Assembly (NCBI GenBank): GCA_963797085.1
Contig: CAWCOA010000001.1
Coordinates: 62,001 to 126,000 of the forward strand
Direction: 5' to 3'
DNA: 64,000 bases
From: JASJBU01 sp963797085
GTDB lineage: Bacteria > Pseudomonadota > Gammaproteobacteria > Chromatiales > Chromatiaceae
In this document: piece after piece, positions 7,389 to 17,083 of the stretch
How positions within the stretch are numbered: position 1 is the first letter of the stretch
How the letters are laid out: every line of letters begins with the position of its first letter
Position numbers and translations under genes: made by a program
The notes under the pieces: generated by a model
Told to the model about the DNA's origin: nothing
What the model saw: the letters and a program-made list of their open reading frames with translations, nothing else
The model's database searches: none

Positions 7389-8162
7389 TTGTCCATATTG
7401 AAGCTTGAGGTTGCCATGCGTACAGACCGTGGCATGGTACGCAAGAACAATGAAGATGCAGTCGGGGGTGACCTTTCTGCGGGTCTGGTTATTCTGGCAG
7501 ACGGTATGGGGGGCGCCAATGCGGGTGAAGTGGCCAGCAACCTGGCCGTGGATCTGCTGGTAAACGAGCTGGTAGTGACAAGAACGCCTGCGGGTAAAGA
7601 CCTGGGCCAGGAAGACCTCCTCGTGGCGATGCATAGCGTCAATCATGCGATTCTGGATCTCGCACAAAATGTGCCTGAATACCATGGCATGGGTACCACT
7701 GTGATCATGGGGCTGTTCCACCAGGACCACCTGACCTATGCGCATGTTGGAGATTCACGTCTGTACCTCTACAGGCATGGGTCGTTGGAGGCGCTGACTC
7801 GGGACCACACATTGATCCAGGAGCTAGTGGAAATGGGTGAGTTTGAATCGGTGGAGGAAGCGCTGCAGGCTGGTGTATCACAAAATATTCTATCCCGCGC
7901 GTTCGGCTCAGAAGCGGATGTTCAGGTCGATATTGCGGATATCAGACTCACAGCAGGGGATCATTATCTATTCTGTTCAGATGGATTGACGAACATGGTT
8001 ACCGAGGAGGAGATCAGACAGACCCTCGAGCCGATTAACATTGACTTGATGGCCCAGGTTGATGCATTGATTGAGAAGGCCTGTGCAAACGGAGGTGCAG
8101 ATAATATTTCAGTTATTCTTGCTAGATTCATTGACAGTGACAATAGTAAAAAAGAAAGGTGA
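7389..8162 (+). CDS. PP2C-family serine/threonine phosphatase
   Basis: A 257-residue cytoplasmic protein with all PP2C metal-binding motifs in order: 'RKNNEDAV' near residue 20, 'ADGMGGANAGE' near 37, 'HGMGTTV' near 100, 'HVGDSRLYLY' near 117, 'SDGLTN' near 197 and 'GGADNISVI' near 240. It dephosphorylates phospho-Ser/Thr in a Mn/Mg-dependent way, usually opposing a Hanks-type kinase. I take the TTG at 7389 as start because an AAGGGAG box stands about 6 bases upstream and the extra residues complete the first beta strand; the alternative is the ATG at 7416. The FHA gene begins 7 bases after the stop, so they form an operon. No kinase gene is nearby. Confidence 0.9.
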   Translation: MSILKLEVAMRTDRGMVRKNNEDAVGGDLSAGLVILADGMGGANAGEVASNLAVDLLVNELVVTRTPAGKDLGQEDLLVAMHSVNHAILDLAQNVPEYHGMGTTVIMGLFHQDHLTYAHVGDSRLYLYRHGSLEALTRDHTLIQELVEMGEFESVEEALQAGVSQNILSRAFGSEADVQVDIADIRLTAGDHYLFCSDGLTNMVTEEEIRQTLEPINIDLMAQVDALIEKACANGGADNISVILARFIDSDNSKKER

Positions 8163-8169
8163 ATATGAG

Positions 8170-8835
8170 ATGGATAGACTTGTCATCATCGACGGTGATG
8201 TAGAGACCCAAGAGTTCATGCTCAATCAAAAACAGGTCAGTCTTGGGCGTGATCAGTCCAATGATGTATGCCTCAGTGATAAATCAGTCAGCCGCCATCA
8301 TGCCAATGTGCTGAAAGTTGCCACAAAATATTTCCTGGAAGATGCAAACAGCACGAATGGCACACGTCTGAACGGATTTGATATAAAGAAGCATATCCTT
8401 AAAAATGGTGACGAATTCGATATCGGGAAATACAAACTGCGTTTCCAGGAAGCAGGCGTGATAGCTGGTGAAGAGGATCTCGATAAAACAGTGGTCTTGC
8501 GACCCAGGCAGGAAATAAGACAGGTCCATGCCGCTGTGGATAAGAAACCGCAAAGCCCTGGGTTTTCAACATCCAAGAAGAACGCCCGAATTCGCATCTT
8601 ATCCGGTCAGGAAGAAGGTGAGATGAAGAGTGTTGACAAGTCATTCTTTACCATCGGTAAGCCGGGTGGCGATCTGATTCTTATCAACCGCCGCCATACG
8701 GGTTATTTCCTGCTTAAAATGGGTGGGGAGATCCCACCATCCGTCAATGGCGAGGCCGTCCGCGCAGGTGGCGTAGAGTTACAGGATGGTGACAGGGTCA
8801 AACTGGGTGAGCTGGATTTTGAATTCGTCCTTTAA
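8170..8835 (+). CDS. FHA-domain protein with second degenerate FHA-like half
   Basis: A 221-residue protein. Residues 1-95 form a good forkhead-associated domain: 'SLGRDQSNDV', 'SVSRHHANV' and 'NSTNGTRLNG' supply the phosphothreonine-binding residues. Residues about 140-221 repeat the FHA strand pattern ('FTIGKPGGDLILINRRHTGYF', 'SVNGEAV', 'LQDGDRVKLGELDFEF') but lack the full binding signature. FHA domains dock phosphothreonine partners, so with the upstream PP2C phosphatase this is a Ser/Thr phosphorylation module. The ATG at 8170 follows an AAAGGTGA box by 8 bases; longer upstream frames overlap the phosphatase and were rejected. Confidence 0.88.
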   Translation: MDRLVIIDGDVETQEFMLNQKQVSLGRDQSNDVCLSDKSVSRHHANVLKVATKYFLEDANSTNGTRLNGFDIKKHILKNGDEFDIGKYKLRFQEAGVIAGEEDLDKTVVLRPRQEIRQVHAAVDKKPQSPGFSTSKKNARIRILSGQEEGEMKSVDKSFFTIGKPGGDLILINRRHTGYFLLKMGGEIPPSVNGEAVRAGGVELQDGDRVKLGELDFEFVL

Positions 8836-8963
8836 CCAGGCTGATCTCAGACTGGTTATCAATCTTTATGGACCACTGGGAAAATAAGACGCCCTCAGAA
8901 TAACTCAACATCTCCTGCAAAAGACTCATGCTCCAAAAGTGGGGCAAGTGTATGACTGGCATT

Positions 8964-9534
8964 TTATGCCTCAACCAGTGCTTCCTGCTGCCGGATAATG
9001 CCCTGAAGTTGCGGAAGGATGATGGAGAAGGTGTCGCGGATCTCTTCCCTGGCATCGATTTGCATAGTAGCTTTTTCAATGGCGCTATCGATGCGTTTGA
9101 GCAGATACGCTTCCGGGTCATCATCCAGCCCCATTCTGAGTAAATCCCTACACAGATCCCTAACCATCGTACGCAATACCTCGGTGCTCTGGGACTGGTT
9201 TTCCAGCAGATTTTTACCAGATAGTAGAAACCGGTGCGGATCTTACCGAAAGATGACAATAGCTTCTTGCTCTGGTCTTGGAGTGCAATTTCCGTCCTCA
9301 AGATGCTCCCCTTCGATTACACAGCCGACATCAGAACAGGCAGTAGGTCCTTCAGTCTGCCATAGCGTTCCATGTTTTCCAGGGGCATGTTTTTTACCAG
9401 CAGGCTGATATCCTGGTAATTGATGATGGTGCGGGAGCCAAAGTCGAAAAAACGGGTTGTACTGTCTGCCATCTCGATGAGTTCCATCTCTAGTGGTTTT
9501 ACAGTGCGCTCGGAAGAGAGCTAAAGTTGTCCAT
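8964..9534 (-). pseudogene. Relict gene of unknown function, split over several frames
   Basis: Three protein-like segments lie in order on the minus strand but in different frames. The first (about 9520-9325) begins 'ERTVKPLEMELIEMADST' and includes 'DFGSRTIINYQDISLL'. The second (about 9300-9220) has 'ALQDQSKKLLSSFGKIRTGF'. The third (about 9215-8964) has 'ENQSQSTEVLRTMVRDLC' and ends 'RQQEALVEA'. Joined, they would give about 185 residues, helical and charged. A possible ATG is at 9534. No family was recognised. At least two indels and a stop interrupt it, so it is called a pseudogene. Confidence 0.6.
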
Positions 9535-9647
9535 GATCAGTCGGTATTTTCAGGCAGCAACTCAATTGCAAATGATCGGTAACGCTGAACAGGCCTGAGT
9601 CTCGGTGCTTTCTTAACGATTACCGTTGCTGGTGTGCAGGACCAATC

Positions 9648-12231
9648 CTAGGTATCGTTGAGTTGCTGCTTCAGCGCGTACAAGGTTTCCATGGCCTGGC
9701 GTGGAGTCAGGTCGTCAGGATTGATCTCCTGCAGACTTTTGATTACAGGGGATTCGGGTTCAGCTGAAATCTCGAACAGCGGCAGTTGTGCCTGATGTTG
9801 TTCTGCATGTTTCTGGGCGGCATCCTCCAACTCCCCCAGGCGTTGCTTGGCGCGCTGGATGACAGACTGGGGGACCCCGGCCAGGGATGCCACCTGCAGA
9901 CCATAGCTCTGATTTGCCGGGCCTTCACGGACCGCATGCATGAAGACGATGGAGTCGCCATGTTCGACTGCATCCAGATGCACATTGACGATGCCGCTGT
10001 ACTCCTCGGGCAGGGTGGTCAATTCGAAATAGTGGGTGGCGAACAGGGTGAAGGCATGGATGCGGGTGGACAGTTCCACCGCGCAGGCCCAGGCCAGGGA
10101 GAGTCCATCGAAGGTAGAGGTTCCACGGCCGATTTCATCCATCAATACCAGGCTCTGGGGGGTGGCGTTGTGCAGGATATTGGCAGTTTCTTCCATCTCT
10201 ACCATAAAGGTCGAACGCCCGCCGGCCAGGTCATCGGAGGCGCCGATACGGGAAAATATGCGATCAATGGGACCAAGCCTGGCTTCCGAGGCGGGCACGA
10301 AACTGCCGGCATAGGCGAGTAGCGTGATAATCGCGACCTGCCGCATATAGGTGGATTTGCCTCCCATATTGGGGCCGGTGATGATAAGAATGCGGCGCTC
10401 ACTGTTGAAGCAGACACTGTTCGCCACAAAGGGCTCGCGACTTACTTGCTCCACCACGGGATGACGACCATCGCGGATTTCCAGGCCGGTCTCAGCACTC
10501 AGTTTGGGACGACGCAGATCCAGGGTCTCCGCCCGTTCCGCCAGATTACAGATTACATCGAGAGCGGCGATGCCCCGGGCGCAGAGTTGCATCTGCGCAA
10601 GATTTTCACCCAGGTTTTCCAGTAGCTGCTCATAAAGCAGTTTCTCCCGAGCCAGGGACCTTTCCCGGGCGCTTAATACCTGGTCCTCAAACTTTTTCAA
10701 CTCCGGAGTGATGAAACGCTCCGCCCCCTTCAGGGTCTGGCGGCGGATGTAATCCACCGGCGCCCGATCCGACTGGCTGCGGCTGATCTCGATATAATAG
10801 CCATGCACCCGGTTATAGCTGACCTTGAGATTATTGATGCCGGTGCGTTGCCGCTCGCGGCTCTCCAGATCGAGCAGAAACTGATCCGCGTTTTGCGACA
10901 GGTTGCGTAGCTCATCCAACTCGGCGTCATAGCCTTCAGCCAACACCCCGCCGTCGCGGATCAGCATAGGGGGTTGTTCGATGATCGCCCTGATTAACAG
11001 ATCCACAGTCTCCGGGTGTTCACCTATTTCGCTGCCCAGCACCCGAAGTAACTCCGCATCCAAGGGTCCCAGTCGTTGTTGCAGCTGCGGCAGTGTGCTC
11101 AGTGAGTCGCGCAGTACCGCCAGGTCCCGGGGGCGGGCGCTCTTCAGGGCGACCCGGGCGAGGATGCGCTCGATGTCGCCGATACCCTGCAGGATCTCCT
11201 GCAGATCGGGATAACAGCGTGTCGCCAACAGTTCCTCGATGGCGCGATGGCGTTCGGAGACCACTCCCTGGTCACGTAGCGGGCGATTGATCCAGCGCCG
11301 CAGCTTGCGGCTGCCCATGGGCGTTGAAGTGCGGTCCATGATCCCAGCCAGGGTGTGCTGGGGCTGACCAGACAGTGAGTGGTCCAACTCCAGGTTGCGC
11401 CGGGTGGCGGCGTCGATGATGATGCCATCCTCCCGCTGCTCAACCCGCAGGCCCTGCAGGTGGGGCAGGCTGCTGCGCTGGGTCTCCTGCACATATTGCA
11501 GCAGACAACCTGCAGCACCGACCGCATAGGGCTGTTCCTGGCAGCCGAAACCGCCGAGATCCCGGGTGCCGAACTGACGAGTCAGTAATTGCTCGGCGCT
11601 GTCCAGGTCGAAATGCCAGGCGGGCCGGCGGGTGAGACCGCCCTTGAAGGCAACCTGATCAGCCAGGCTGGAGTCCTCTTCCACGAGCAGTTCGGCGGGT
11701 CTGAGTCGTTCCAGTTCACCGGCCAATGCTTCTTTGCCGGATAGCTGCTGGATACTGAAGCGTCCACTGCTCAGGTCGAGAACCGCCAGTCCGAACAGAT
11801 CGGCTGCTTCGTTCAAGTGCCGCCAGCAGGTTCTCACTGCGTTCCTCCAGCAGGGCTTCGTCAGTGACCGTGCCCGGCGTGACGATACGCATTACCTTGC
11901 GCTCCACCGGTCCTTTGCTGGCCGCTGGATCACCCACCTGTTCGCAGATTGCCACCGATTCACCGGCTTTTACCAGCCTGGCCAGATAGCCTTCGGCGGC
12001 ATGATAGGGTACGCCTGCCATAGGAATGGGTTTACCGGCGGACTGACCCCGTTTGGTCAAGGTGATGTCGAGCAGCCGCGCGGCCTTCTCTGCGTCGTCG
12101 AAAAACAACTCATAGAAATCCCCCATGCGATAGAACACCAGCATATCCGGGTGCTCGGCCTTGATGCGCAGGTACTGCTGCATCATCGGTGTATGCGCGG
12201 CGGGACTGGCCTTGTGGGTGGTCTTGGTCAT
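9648..12231 (-). pseudogene. mutS: mutS, DNA mismatch repair ATPase, with a frameshift
   Basis: MutS recognises mispairs and starts methyl-directed repair. The first frame (12231 to about 11820) has the mismatch-binding domain with 'GDFYELFFDD' and 'TPGTVTDEALLEE'. The rest is in another frame, resuming with 'ADLFGLAVLDLSSGRF' and running through the core, Walker A 'GPNMGGKST' and Walker B 'LVLMDEIGRGTST' to the end at 9648. The whole span is 2584 bases, one base more than a multiple of three and equal to 861 codons, a normal MutS length. A single net inserted base (or two lost) around 11800-11825 breaks it. No long homopolymer is present there. It follows ppc by 16 bases. Either the strain lacks MutS or this is a sequence error. 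Confidence 0.9.
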
Positions 12232-12247
12232 GTCTATGGAACGGACC

Positions 12248-15043
12248 CTAGCCAGTATTGCGCATGCCTGCGGCGATGGCATTGATGGTTCTGAGTAATG
12301 GTTTGAGCCATGCCACTCGCTCTTCCTCCTCGGCAGCGCTGGCTCGGTAGCGCTTCAGCAGCGCGACCTGGATATGGTTCAGCGGGTCCAGGTAGGTGTG
12401 GCGGCGGGACAGGGACTGCTGCAGTTCAGGCGTTTCGTCCATCAGCCCATGCAGACCGCTGACATTCAGTACTTGAGTCAAGGTCCGTTGGTACTCGTCG
12501 GCGATTCGCTGGTAGATGGCCATGCCCTGCTCACTGTTCTGCAGCAGGCCGGCATATTGTTTGGCAATCGGTATGTTGGCCTTGAACAGGGCCATTTGGG
12601 TATTGCTCAACAGGGAACGGAAAAACGGCCACTCATGATACATCTTCTGTAGCTTCGCTGTCCTTTCCGGGTCGCTGCCACGCCATTCCTGCAGAGCGCT
12701 GCCGATACCGTACCAGGCCGGGAGGGTAAAGCGGGACTGGGCCCAGCCGAAGACCCAGGGAATGGCGCGAATCGAGGTGATGGAGCGGTCAGCCTGTTTG
12801 CGATGGGAGGGCCGGGAGCCGATATTCAGCAGCGCGATGACCTCGACCGGCGTGGCCTCGTAGAAGAAGTCGAGCAGGCCGGGGGTCTGCCAGACCAGAT
12901 CCCGGTATGTCTTTTCTCCAAGCTGGGCCAACTCGTCCATGATGCCGAGAAAATCCTTGCGCTCCATCTCCGGTGGCTCGATCAGGCAGCGGCTGGCCTT
13001 GATCAGCCCATTGATGCCCATGCTCAGTTCATACAAGGCGGTTTCAGGGTTGGCGTAACGATATGAGAGCACTTCGCCTTGCTCGGTAAACTTGATCTGT
13101 CCATGCACGGTATCTACCGGTTGGGCGAGAATCGATTCATGGGTAGGCCCGCCGCCGCGACCCACGGTGCCGCCGCGGCCATGAAACAGGCGGCAGGAGA
13201 CCCCCCGGTCGTCCGCCAGGCTGATGATGCGCCGCTGGGCGCCGTAAAGGTTCCAGGAGGAAGCCAGTATGCCGCCGTCCTTGCAGGAATCGGAGTAACC
13301 CAGCATGACTTCCTGGATGTTTCCCGAGGCCTTCAGCAGTTCCCCATAGATCGGGTTGTCGAACAGGGTCTGCATGACGCTGTCGATTCTGCTCAGGTCA
13401 TCGATGGTCTCGAACAGGGGTGAGATGTGGATATGGCAGAACCATCCCTCGGCCTCCCTGCCGGCCAGGCCAGCCAGGCGGGCCAGCAGCATGACCTCCA
13501 TCACGTGGCTGGCTTCGTGGGTCATGGAGATCACGTAGCTGCCGAATACCTGCGGGCTGATCTCGGCGTGCATCGCGGCCATTACCTCGAAAACTTCCAG
13601 TGTTTCACGGGTTTCCGGGGTCAGGTTGTCCTTGTCGACGACAAATGGGCGCGGATGCTGGATGGCTTCCTGCAGCAGCTCAATCCGTTCCTCTTCAGTA
13701 AATGCCTTGTAATAGGGTGCGCCAGGCTGACGGGCAAACAGTTCGGCTATCGCCGCAGTATGGCGGGAGGATTCCTGGCGGATATCCAGGTGTACCAGGA
13801 AGAAGCCGAAACTCTCCGCCAGGCGAATCAGATCCTGCAGACCTTCCTGAGCGATGTTGCCGTCTCCATGGCTGTGCAGGGAGTCGCGCACCCGATAGAG
13901 ATCCTGCAGAAAATGCTTCTCAGAAGCATAGCCCTCTGGGATGTGTCTGATGGGCTTGTGCTTCATGCGCTGCCGCAGCCTTTTGAGCTTGGACTGCAAA
14001 CGCAGCTGCATGATCTGGAGCTTGTGCCGGTAAGGTTCCATGCGGTCCGGGTCAGTCTGGCCAGGGAAGAACTCGCGGCAGAACTCCACGTCCGTGGCCA
14101 GGCTGTCCATGAAGTCCGTGGAAGGCTGCACCATGGAAGTGGAGAAGCTGAGTTCGCGGGAAAGCTCCAAGACGCCCTGCAGATATTTTTCCAGGATCAG
14201 TTCATGGTGCAGGCGGATGGCCAGTTCTGTGGTCTCAGGTTTGACATGGGGGTTGCCGTCCCGGTCGCCGCCGATCCAGGAGCCGAAGCGGATCAGGCTG
14301 GGTACCCGGATGAGCGATTGCGGGCCGTAGATGCGCTGTACCGCGTCTTCCAGTTTGCGATAGACCCGAGGGACCGCGTCGAACAGGGACTCGCGAAAAA
14401 AATACAGCCCTTGGCGGACCTCGTCGAGCACCTGCGGTTTCTGCTGCCTGACCTCATCGGTTTTCCAGAGGATCTGGATCTGGGCTTGGATGCGCCGTTG
14501 CAGAGCCAGCCGCAGCTCGGAATTGAGTCGTTGCTGATGCAGTTCCTCGGTAAGCAGGAAGATGCGCCGCATGGTCTCCATGATGCTGCGGCGTTTGGCT
14601 TCTGTAGGATGCGCAGTGAAAACCGGCGTGTAGACGATATGTTCCAGCAGGCTTTGAAACTGTTCTTCACCAACCTCGCTGTCATGAAAGCCGCGCACGG
14701 TATGGTCGAACGAACCGGTCCAGAGGGGGCCGCCGGCATTGATCAGCAACTGTCGGCGACGGTGTTCAAAGGCCTCTTCGGCAATGTTGGCCAGGCCGAA
14801 ATAGAGGGTGAAGGCCCTCACTACATCGTTCAAGGTGGAGGCGTCCAAGCCATTGATCAGATTGATCAATTGATCCCGTTGCTGTTCGTCATCCTGTTCC
14901 CGCAGGCTGCTGAAACCCGCCAGCAGTCGCTCTACGACCACCAGTATGCGTTTGCGACTATGCTCGCGCAGTACATTACCCAACAGGTTGCGGAAGAGTT
15001 CGATGTCCTGGTCTTGGGTATTTTCTGGGTTGTCAGGGTTCAT
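12248..15043 (-). CDS. ppc: Phosphoenolpyruvate carboxylase
   Basis: A 931-residue enzyme that carboxylates PEP with bicarbonate to oxaloacetate, an anaplerotic step. Seen motifs include 'VFTAHPTEAKRRS' (catalytic histidine), 'FGSWIGGDRDGNP', 'MLGYSDSCKDGG' (catalytic lysine) and the glycine-rich 'FHGRGGTVGRGGG' loop. The length is normal for the bacterial enzyme. I start at the ATG at 15043 ('MNPDNPEN'); a longer in-frame start at 15112 adds residues unlike the family. It is 16 bases upstream of mutS on the same strand. A 590-codon open frame lies antisense to it and is a shadow. Confidence 0.95.
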   Translation of the reverse strand: MNPDNPENTQDQDIELFRNLLGNVLREHSRKRILVVVERLLAGFSSLREQDDEQQRDQLINLINGLDASTLNDVVRAFTLYFGLANIAEEAFEHRRRQLLINAGGPLWTGSFDHTVRGFHDSEVGEEQFQSLLEHIVYTPVFTAHPTEAKRRSIMETMRRIFLLTEELHQQRLNSELRLALQRRIQAQIQILWKTDEVRQQKPQVLDEVRQGLYFFRESLFDAVPRVYRKLEDAVQRIYGPQSLIRVPSLIRFGSWIGGDRDGNPHVKPETTELAIRLHHELILEKYLQGVLELSRELSFSTSMVQPSTDFMDSLATDVEFCREFFPGQTDPDRMEPYRHKLQIMQLRLQSKLKRLRQRMKHKPIRHIPEGYASEKHFLQDLYRVRDSLHSHGDGNIAQEGLQDLIRLAESFGFFLVHLDIRQESSRHTAAIAELFARQPGAPYYKAFTEEERIELLQEAIQHPRPFVVDKDNLTPETRETLEVFEVMAAMHAEISPQVFGSYVISMTHEASHVMEVMLLARLAGLAGREAEGWFCHIHISPLFETIDDLSRIDSVMQTLFDNPIYGELLKASGNIQEVMLGYSDSCKDGGILASSWNLYGAQRRIISLADDRGVSCRLFHGRGGTVGRGGGPTHESILAQPVDTVHGQIKFTEQGEVLSYRYANPETALYELSMGINGLIKASRCLIEPPEMERKDFLGIMDELAQLGEKTYRDLVWQTPGLLDFFYEATPVEVIALLNIGSRPSHRKQADRSITSIRAIPWVFGWAQSRFTLPAWYGIGSALQEWRGSDPERTAKLQKMYHEWPFFRSLLSNTQMALFKANIPIAKQYAGLLQNSEQGMAIYQRIADEYQRTLTQVLNVSGLHGLMDETPELQQSLSRRHTYLDPLNHIQVALLKRYRASAAEEEERVAWLKPLLRTINAIAAGMRNTG

Positions 15044-15259
15044 TGTTGCAGAGGAAATATTATTGTAAGGAAGGTTGGCTATTGTACAGGGAACCGGCGG
15101 CAAAATGACCATCGGCAGTCAACGCGACAGCGGAAGAATCTGGCAGGTTTGCTTGGGCTGCCTGTCAACGGTTGCAGGAGGCAGCAGGATGTGGCTTGAA
15201 GCTGCCCCGTATCGGGCGCTTCACTTCAACCAACCTGCTGTTATGGGAAGCCTTGGCCC

Positions 15260-16639
15260 CTATTCACTGCTGGCGCCAACTTTTCGCAGCAATCTGTTGA
15301 ATTCGGGATTGTTGCGCAACAGCAGATGGCCGGCGTTGATCAATTCATCGATCATGGCAGGTTCCAGTAGGAAATCTGTGGGTATCGATGTCAGGCGCGC
15401 CCTGCTGGCGGGATCGGGGATATCTTCGAGGTGCAGTTCGACGTGATAGATATCCGGTGCTATGCAGTCTTTGCTGCCCCGGCACTTGTTATAGAATAAT
15501 TCCTGCCGCCAACTCGAGATGTTGCTGCGCAGGTATTCCAGGGTTTCGAAATTGTTGTTCAACAATGGAGTCGTAGTTGCGGCATCGAGGATTGCCATGT
15601 TGGAAGGTTCGGCGGGGGATTGTTCCCACTGGGAAGGGAGCAGGGCAGAGGCATCCACCGAAATCACCACTATGTCCTGCGCACTGTCCAGATTGAATCG
15701 CCGCAGGGTATTCCATAGTCCGCCCTCGATGACGATGTAATCCATGACTGCACGCAAGCCCAGATTATCCGCCAGGCCGCCATCCACCAGATGGATATAG
15801 GGGTGTGCTTCACGCTCCAGATAGGCACTCAGGTTCACTGCGATACGGTGTCGGCGATTGTGCCGGCCCTTTTCCTGCAGCCCTTTCTGCAGCCATTCGG
15901 GGGGAGTGTAGTTACAACTGCCGGCACGATTGGTCAAGGTTATCGGGGTGAAGATCAAGGGTACGGCGCTGGATGCCGCCACTGCCCGTGATACCGGGAA
16001 TTGCTCGATATCCGAGCAGATCAGGGCGAATTGCTCCGCGGTAAAACCAAACTGACCACCTTTGAACAGGTCGGTGGCGTTGATCTGTACGAACGGGCCA
16101 TCCAGGTCAAACAGCTTATCCAGGGTGGCGGAACCAAACAATTGCTGGCGGAAATACTCGTCCAGTACATCACCGGTGCCAAAGGTTTCCGAACTGAGCC
16201 GGGTCAGGGTGCCGGCCGAAAGGATGATGTCCTTGAGATCAGCACTGACATTCCGTTCGAGAAAAGCGCTGCGAAAATCGCTGAAAAGTCGATCGCCGAA
16301 GAGGCCAAAATAAGCTGCAGTGATGCTTCCACCGGAAACCGCAGAGATCATGTCGACCTCATCCAACAGTGCCAGCTTACCGGTTGTTGTGGTCAGGGTT
16401 GTAGTATTGAGTGCTTCCAGGACCCCATAGGCAAGCGCCGCGGCGCGGCTGCCGCCGCCGGAGAAAGTCAGCACCAGGAGTATCCCGCCGCTGCCGCGGG
16501 TCTCTAACCCAGATATCGTCTTGTTGGCTTGTGCGTGGGTAATCGGTGGATTATCCGGAGAACGCTCAGTCATACCTGCACAGCCGGCTAGCAGCAGGCA
16601 GAGAATCGCATAAGCATACGGGTTGAAATATTTATTCAT
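15260..16639 (-). CDS. Patatin-like phospholipase lipoprotein
   Basis: A 459-residue predicted lipoprotein: the signal peptide ends in a lipobox LLAGC with the lipidated cysteine at residue 20. The patatin fold shows the oxyanion-hole 'SGGGSRAAALAYGVLEAL', the nucleophile-elbow region 'ISAVSGGSITAAYFG', and the catalytic aspartate motif 'VDGGLADNLGL'. These form the Ser-Asp dyad of patatin lipid acyl hydrolases. Such envelope-anchored members likely act on phospholipids in the periplasm or outer membrane. The threonine run 'TTTLTTTTG' is odd but not disruptive. No clear operon partner; ppc lies 216 bases downstream on the same strand. Confidence 0.88.
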   Translation of the reverse strand: MNKYFNPYAYAILCLLLAGCAGMTERSPDNPPITHAQANKTISGLETRGSGGILLVLTFSGGGSRAAALAYGVLEALNTTTLTTTTGKLALLDEVDMISAVSGGSITAAYFGLFGDRLFSDFRSAFLERNVSADLKDIILSAGTLTRLSSETFGTGDVLDEYFRQQLFGSATLDKLFDLDGPFVQINATDLFKGGQFGFTAEQFALICSDIEQFPVSRAVAASSAVPLIFTPITLTNRAGSCNYTPPEWLQKGLQEKGRHNRRHRIAVNLSAYLEREAHPYIHLVDGGLADNLGLRAVMDYIVIEGGLWNTLRRFNLDSAQDIVVISVDASALLPSQWEQSPAEPSNMAILDAATTTPLLNNNFETLEYLRSNISSWRQELFYNKCRGSKDCIAPDIYHVELHLEDIPDPASRARLTSIPTDFLLEPAMIDELINAGHLLLRNNPEFNRLLRKVGASSE

Positions 16640-17083
16640 CTGTTGCGTTTTTCAGGTTGATCCAGCAGGCCAGAAAACTCCTCGAGTGATTGGCCGCAAT
16701 GATTTCGATGAGTCACAATACACTGTATATTATGCCTATCCATGGAGGAACTGCAGCAAATCTGGGCCTGCCCGAAATACTCAAGGCGTATTTTTTACAC
16801 CCGGTGTAGATATTAACTTTGCTTTAAAGCAAGGCATTGTACGCTATACCCTGTTGGGGAATACATCTGCAACACGCGATTGATGAAAGCTAAGGGTTCG
16901 CTGCGTTTGTCAGTTCAATGGAGTACTGGTAGCACTGTAATTCGCATTCGGACTGCGAATCCTGTTGATTGCATTGTCATTATGAAACCTATTGTTCCAT
17001 ACTGAATACTCAGGCAAGGCCTGTATCAACCGGGTCTTGTCTGCTAAAGGATACGAATAATATTCAACTCCAGTTCATTGAGC
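16640..17083. other. Intergenic, nothing recognised
   Basis: A divergent spacer between the patatin lipoprotein and the binding-protein gene. It must hold promoters for both, but no convincing boxes were picked out. A short plus-strand frame (16623-16883) overlaps the lipoprotein start and has no protein-like features. Confidence 0.5.

Noticed and set aside
13427..15199. A 590-codon open frame on the plus strand
   Set aside because: It is antisense to ppc in a GC-rich gene and has no recognisable domain; a shadow of ppc codon use.
16623..16883. An 86-codon plus-strand frame before the binding-protein gene
   Set aside because: It overlaps the start of the patatin lipoprotein and shows no ribosome-binding site or protein-like pattern.
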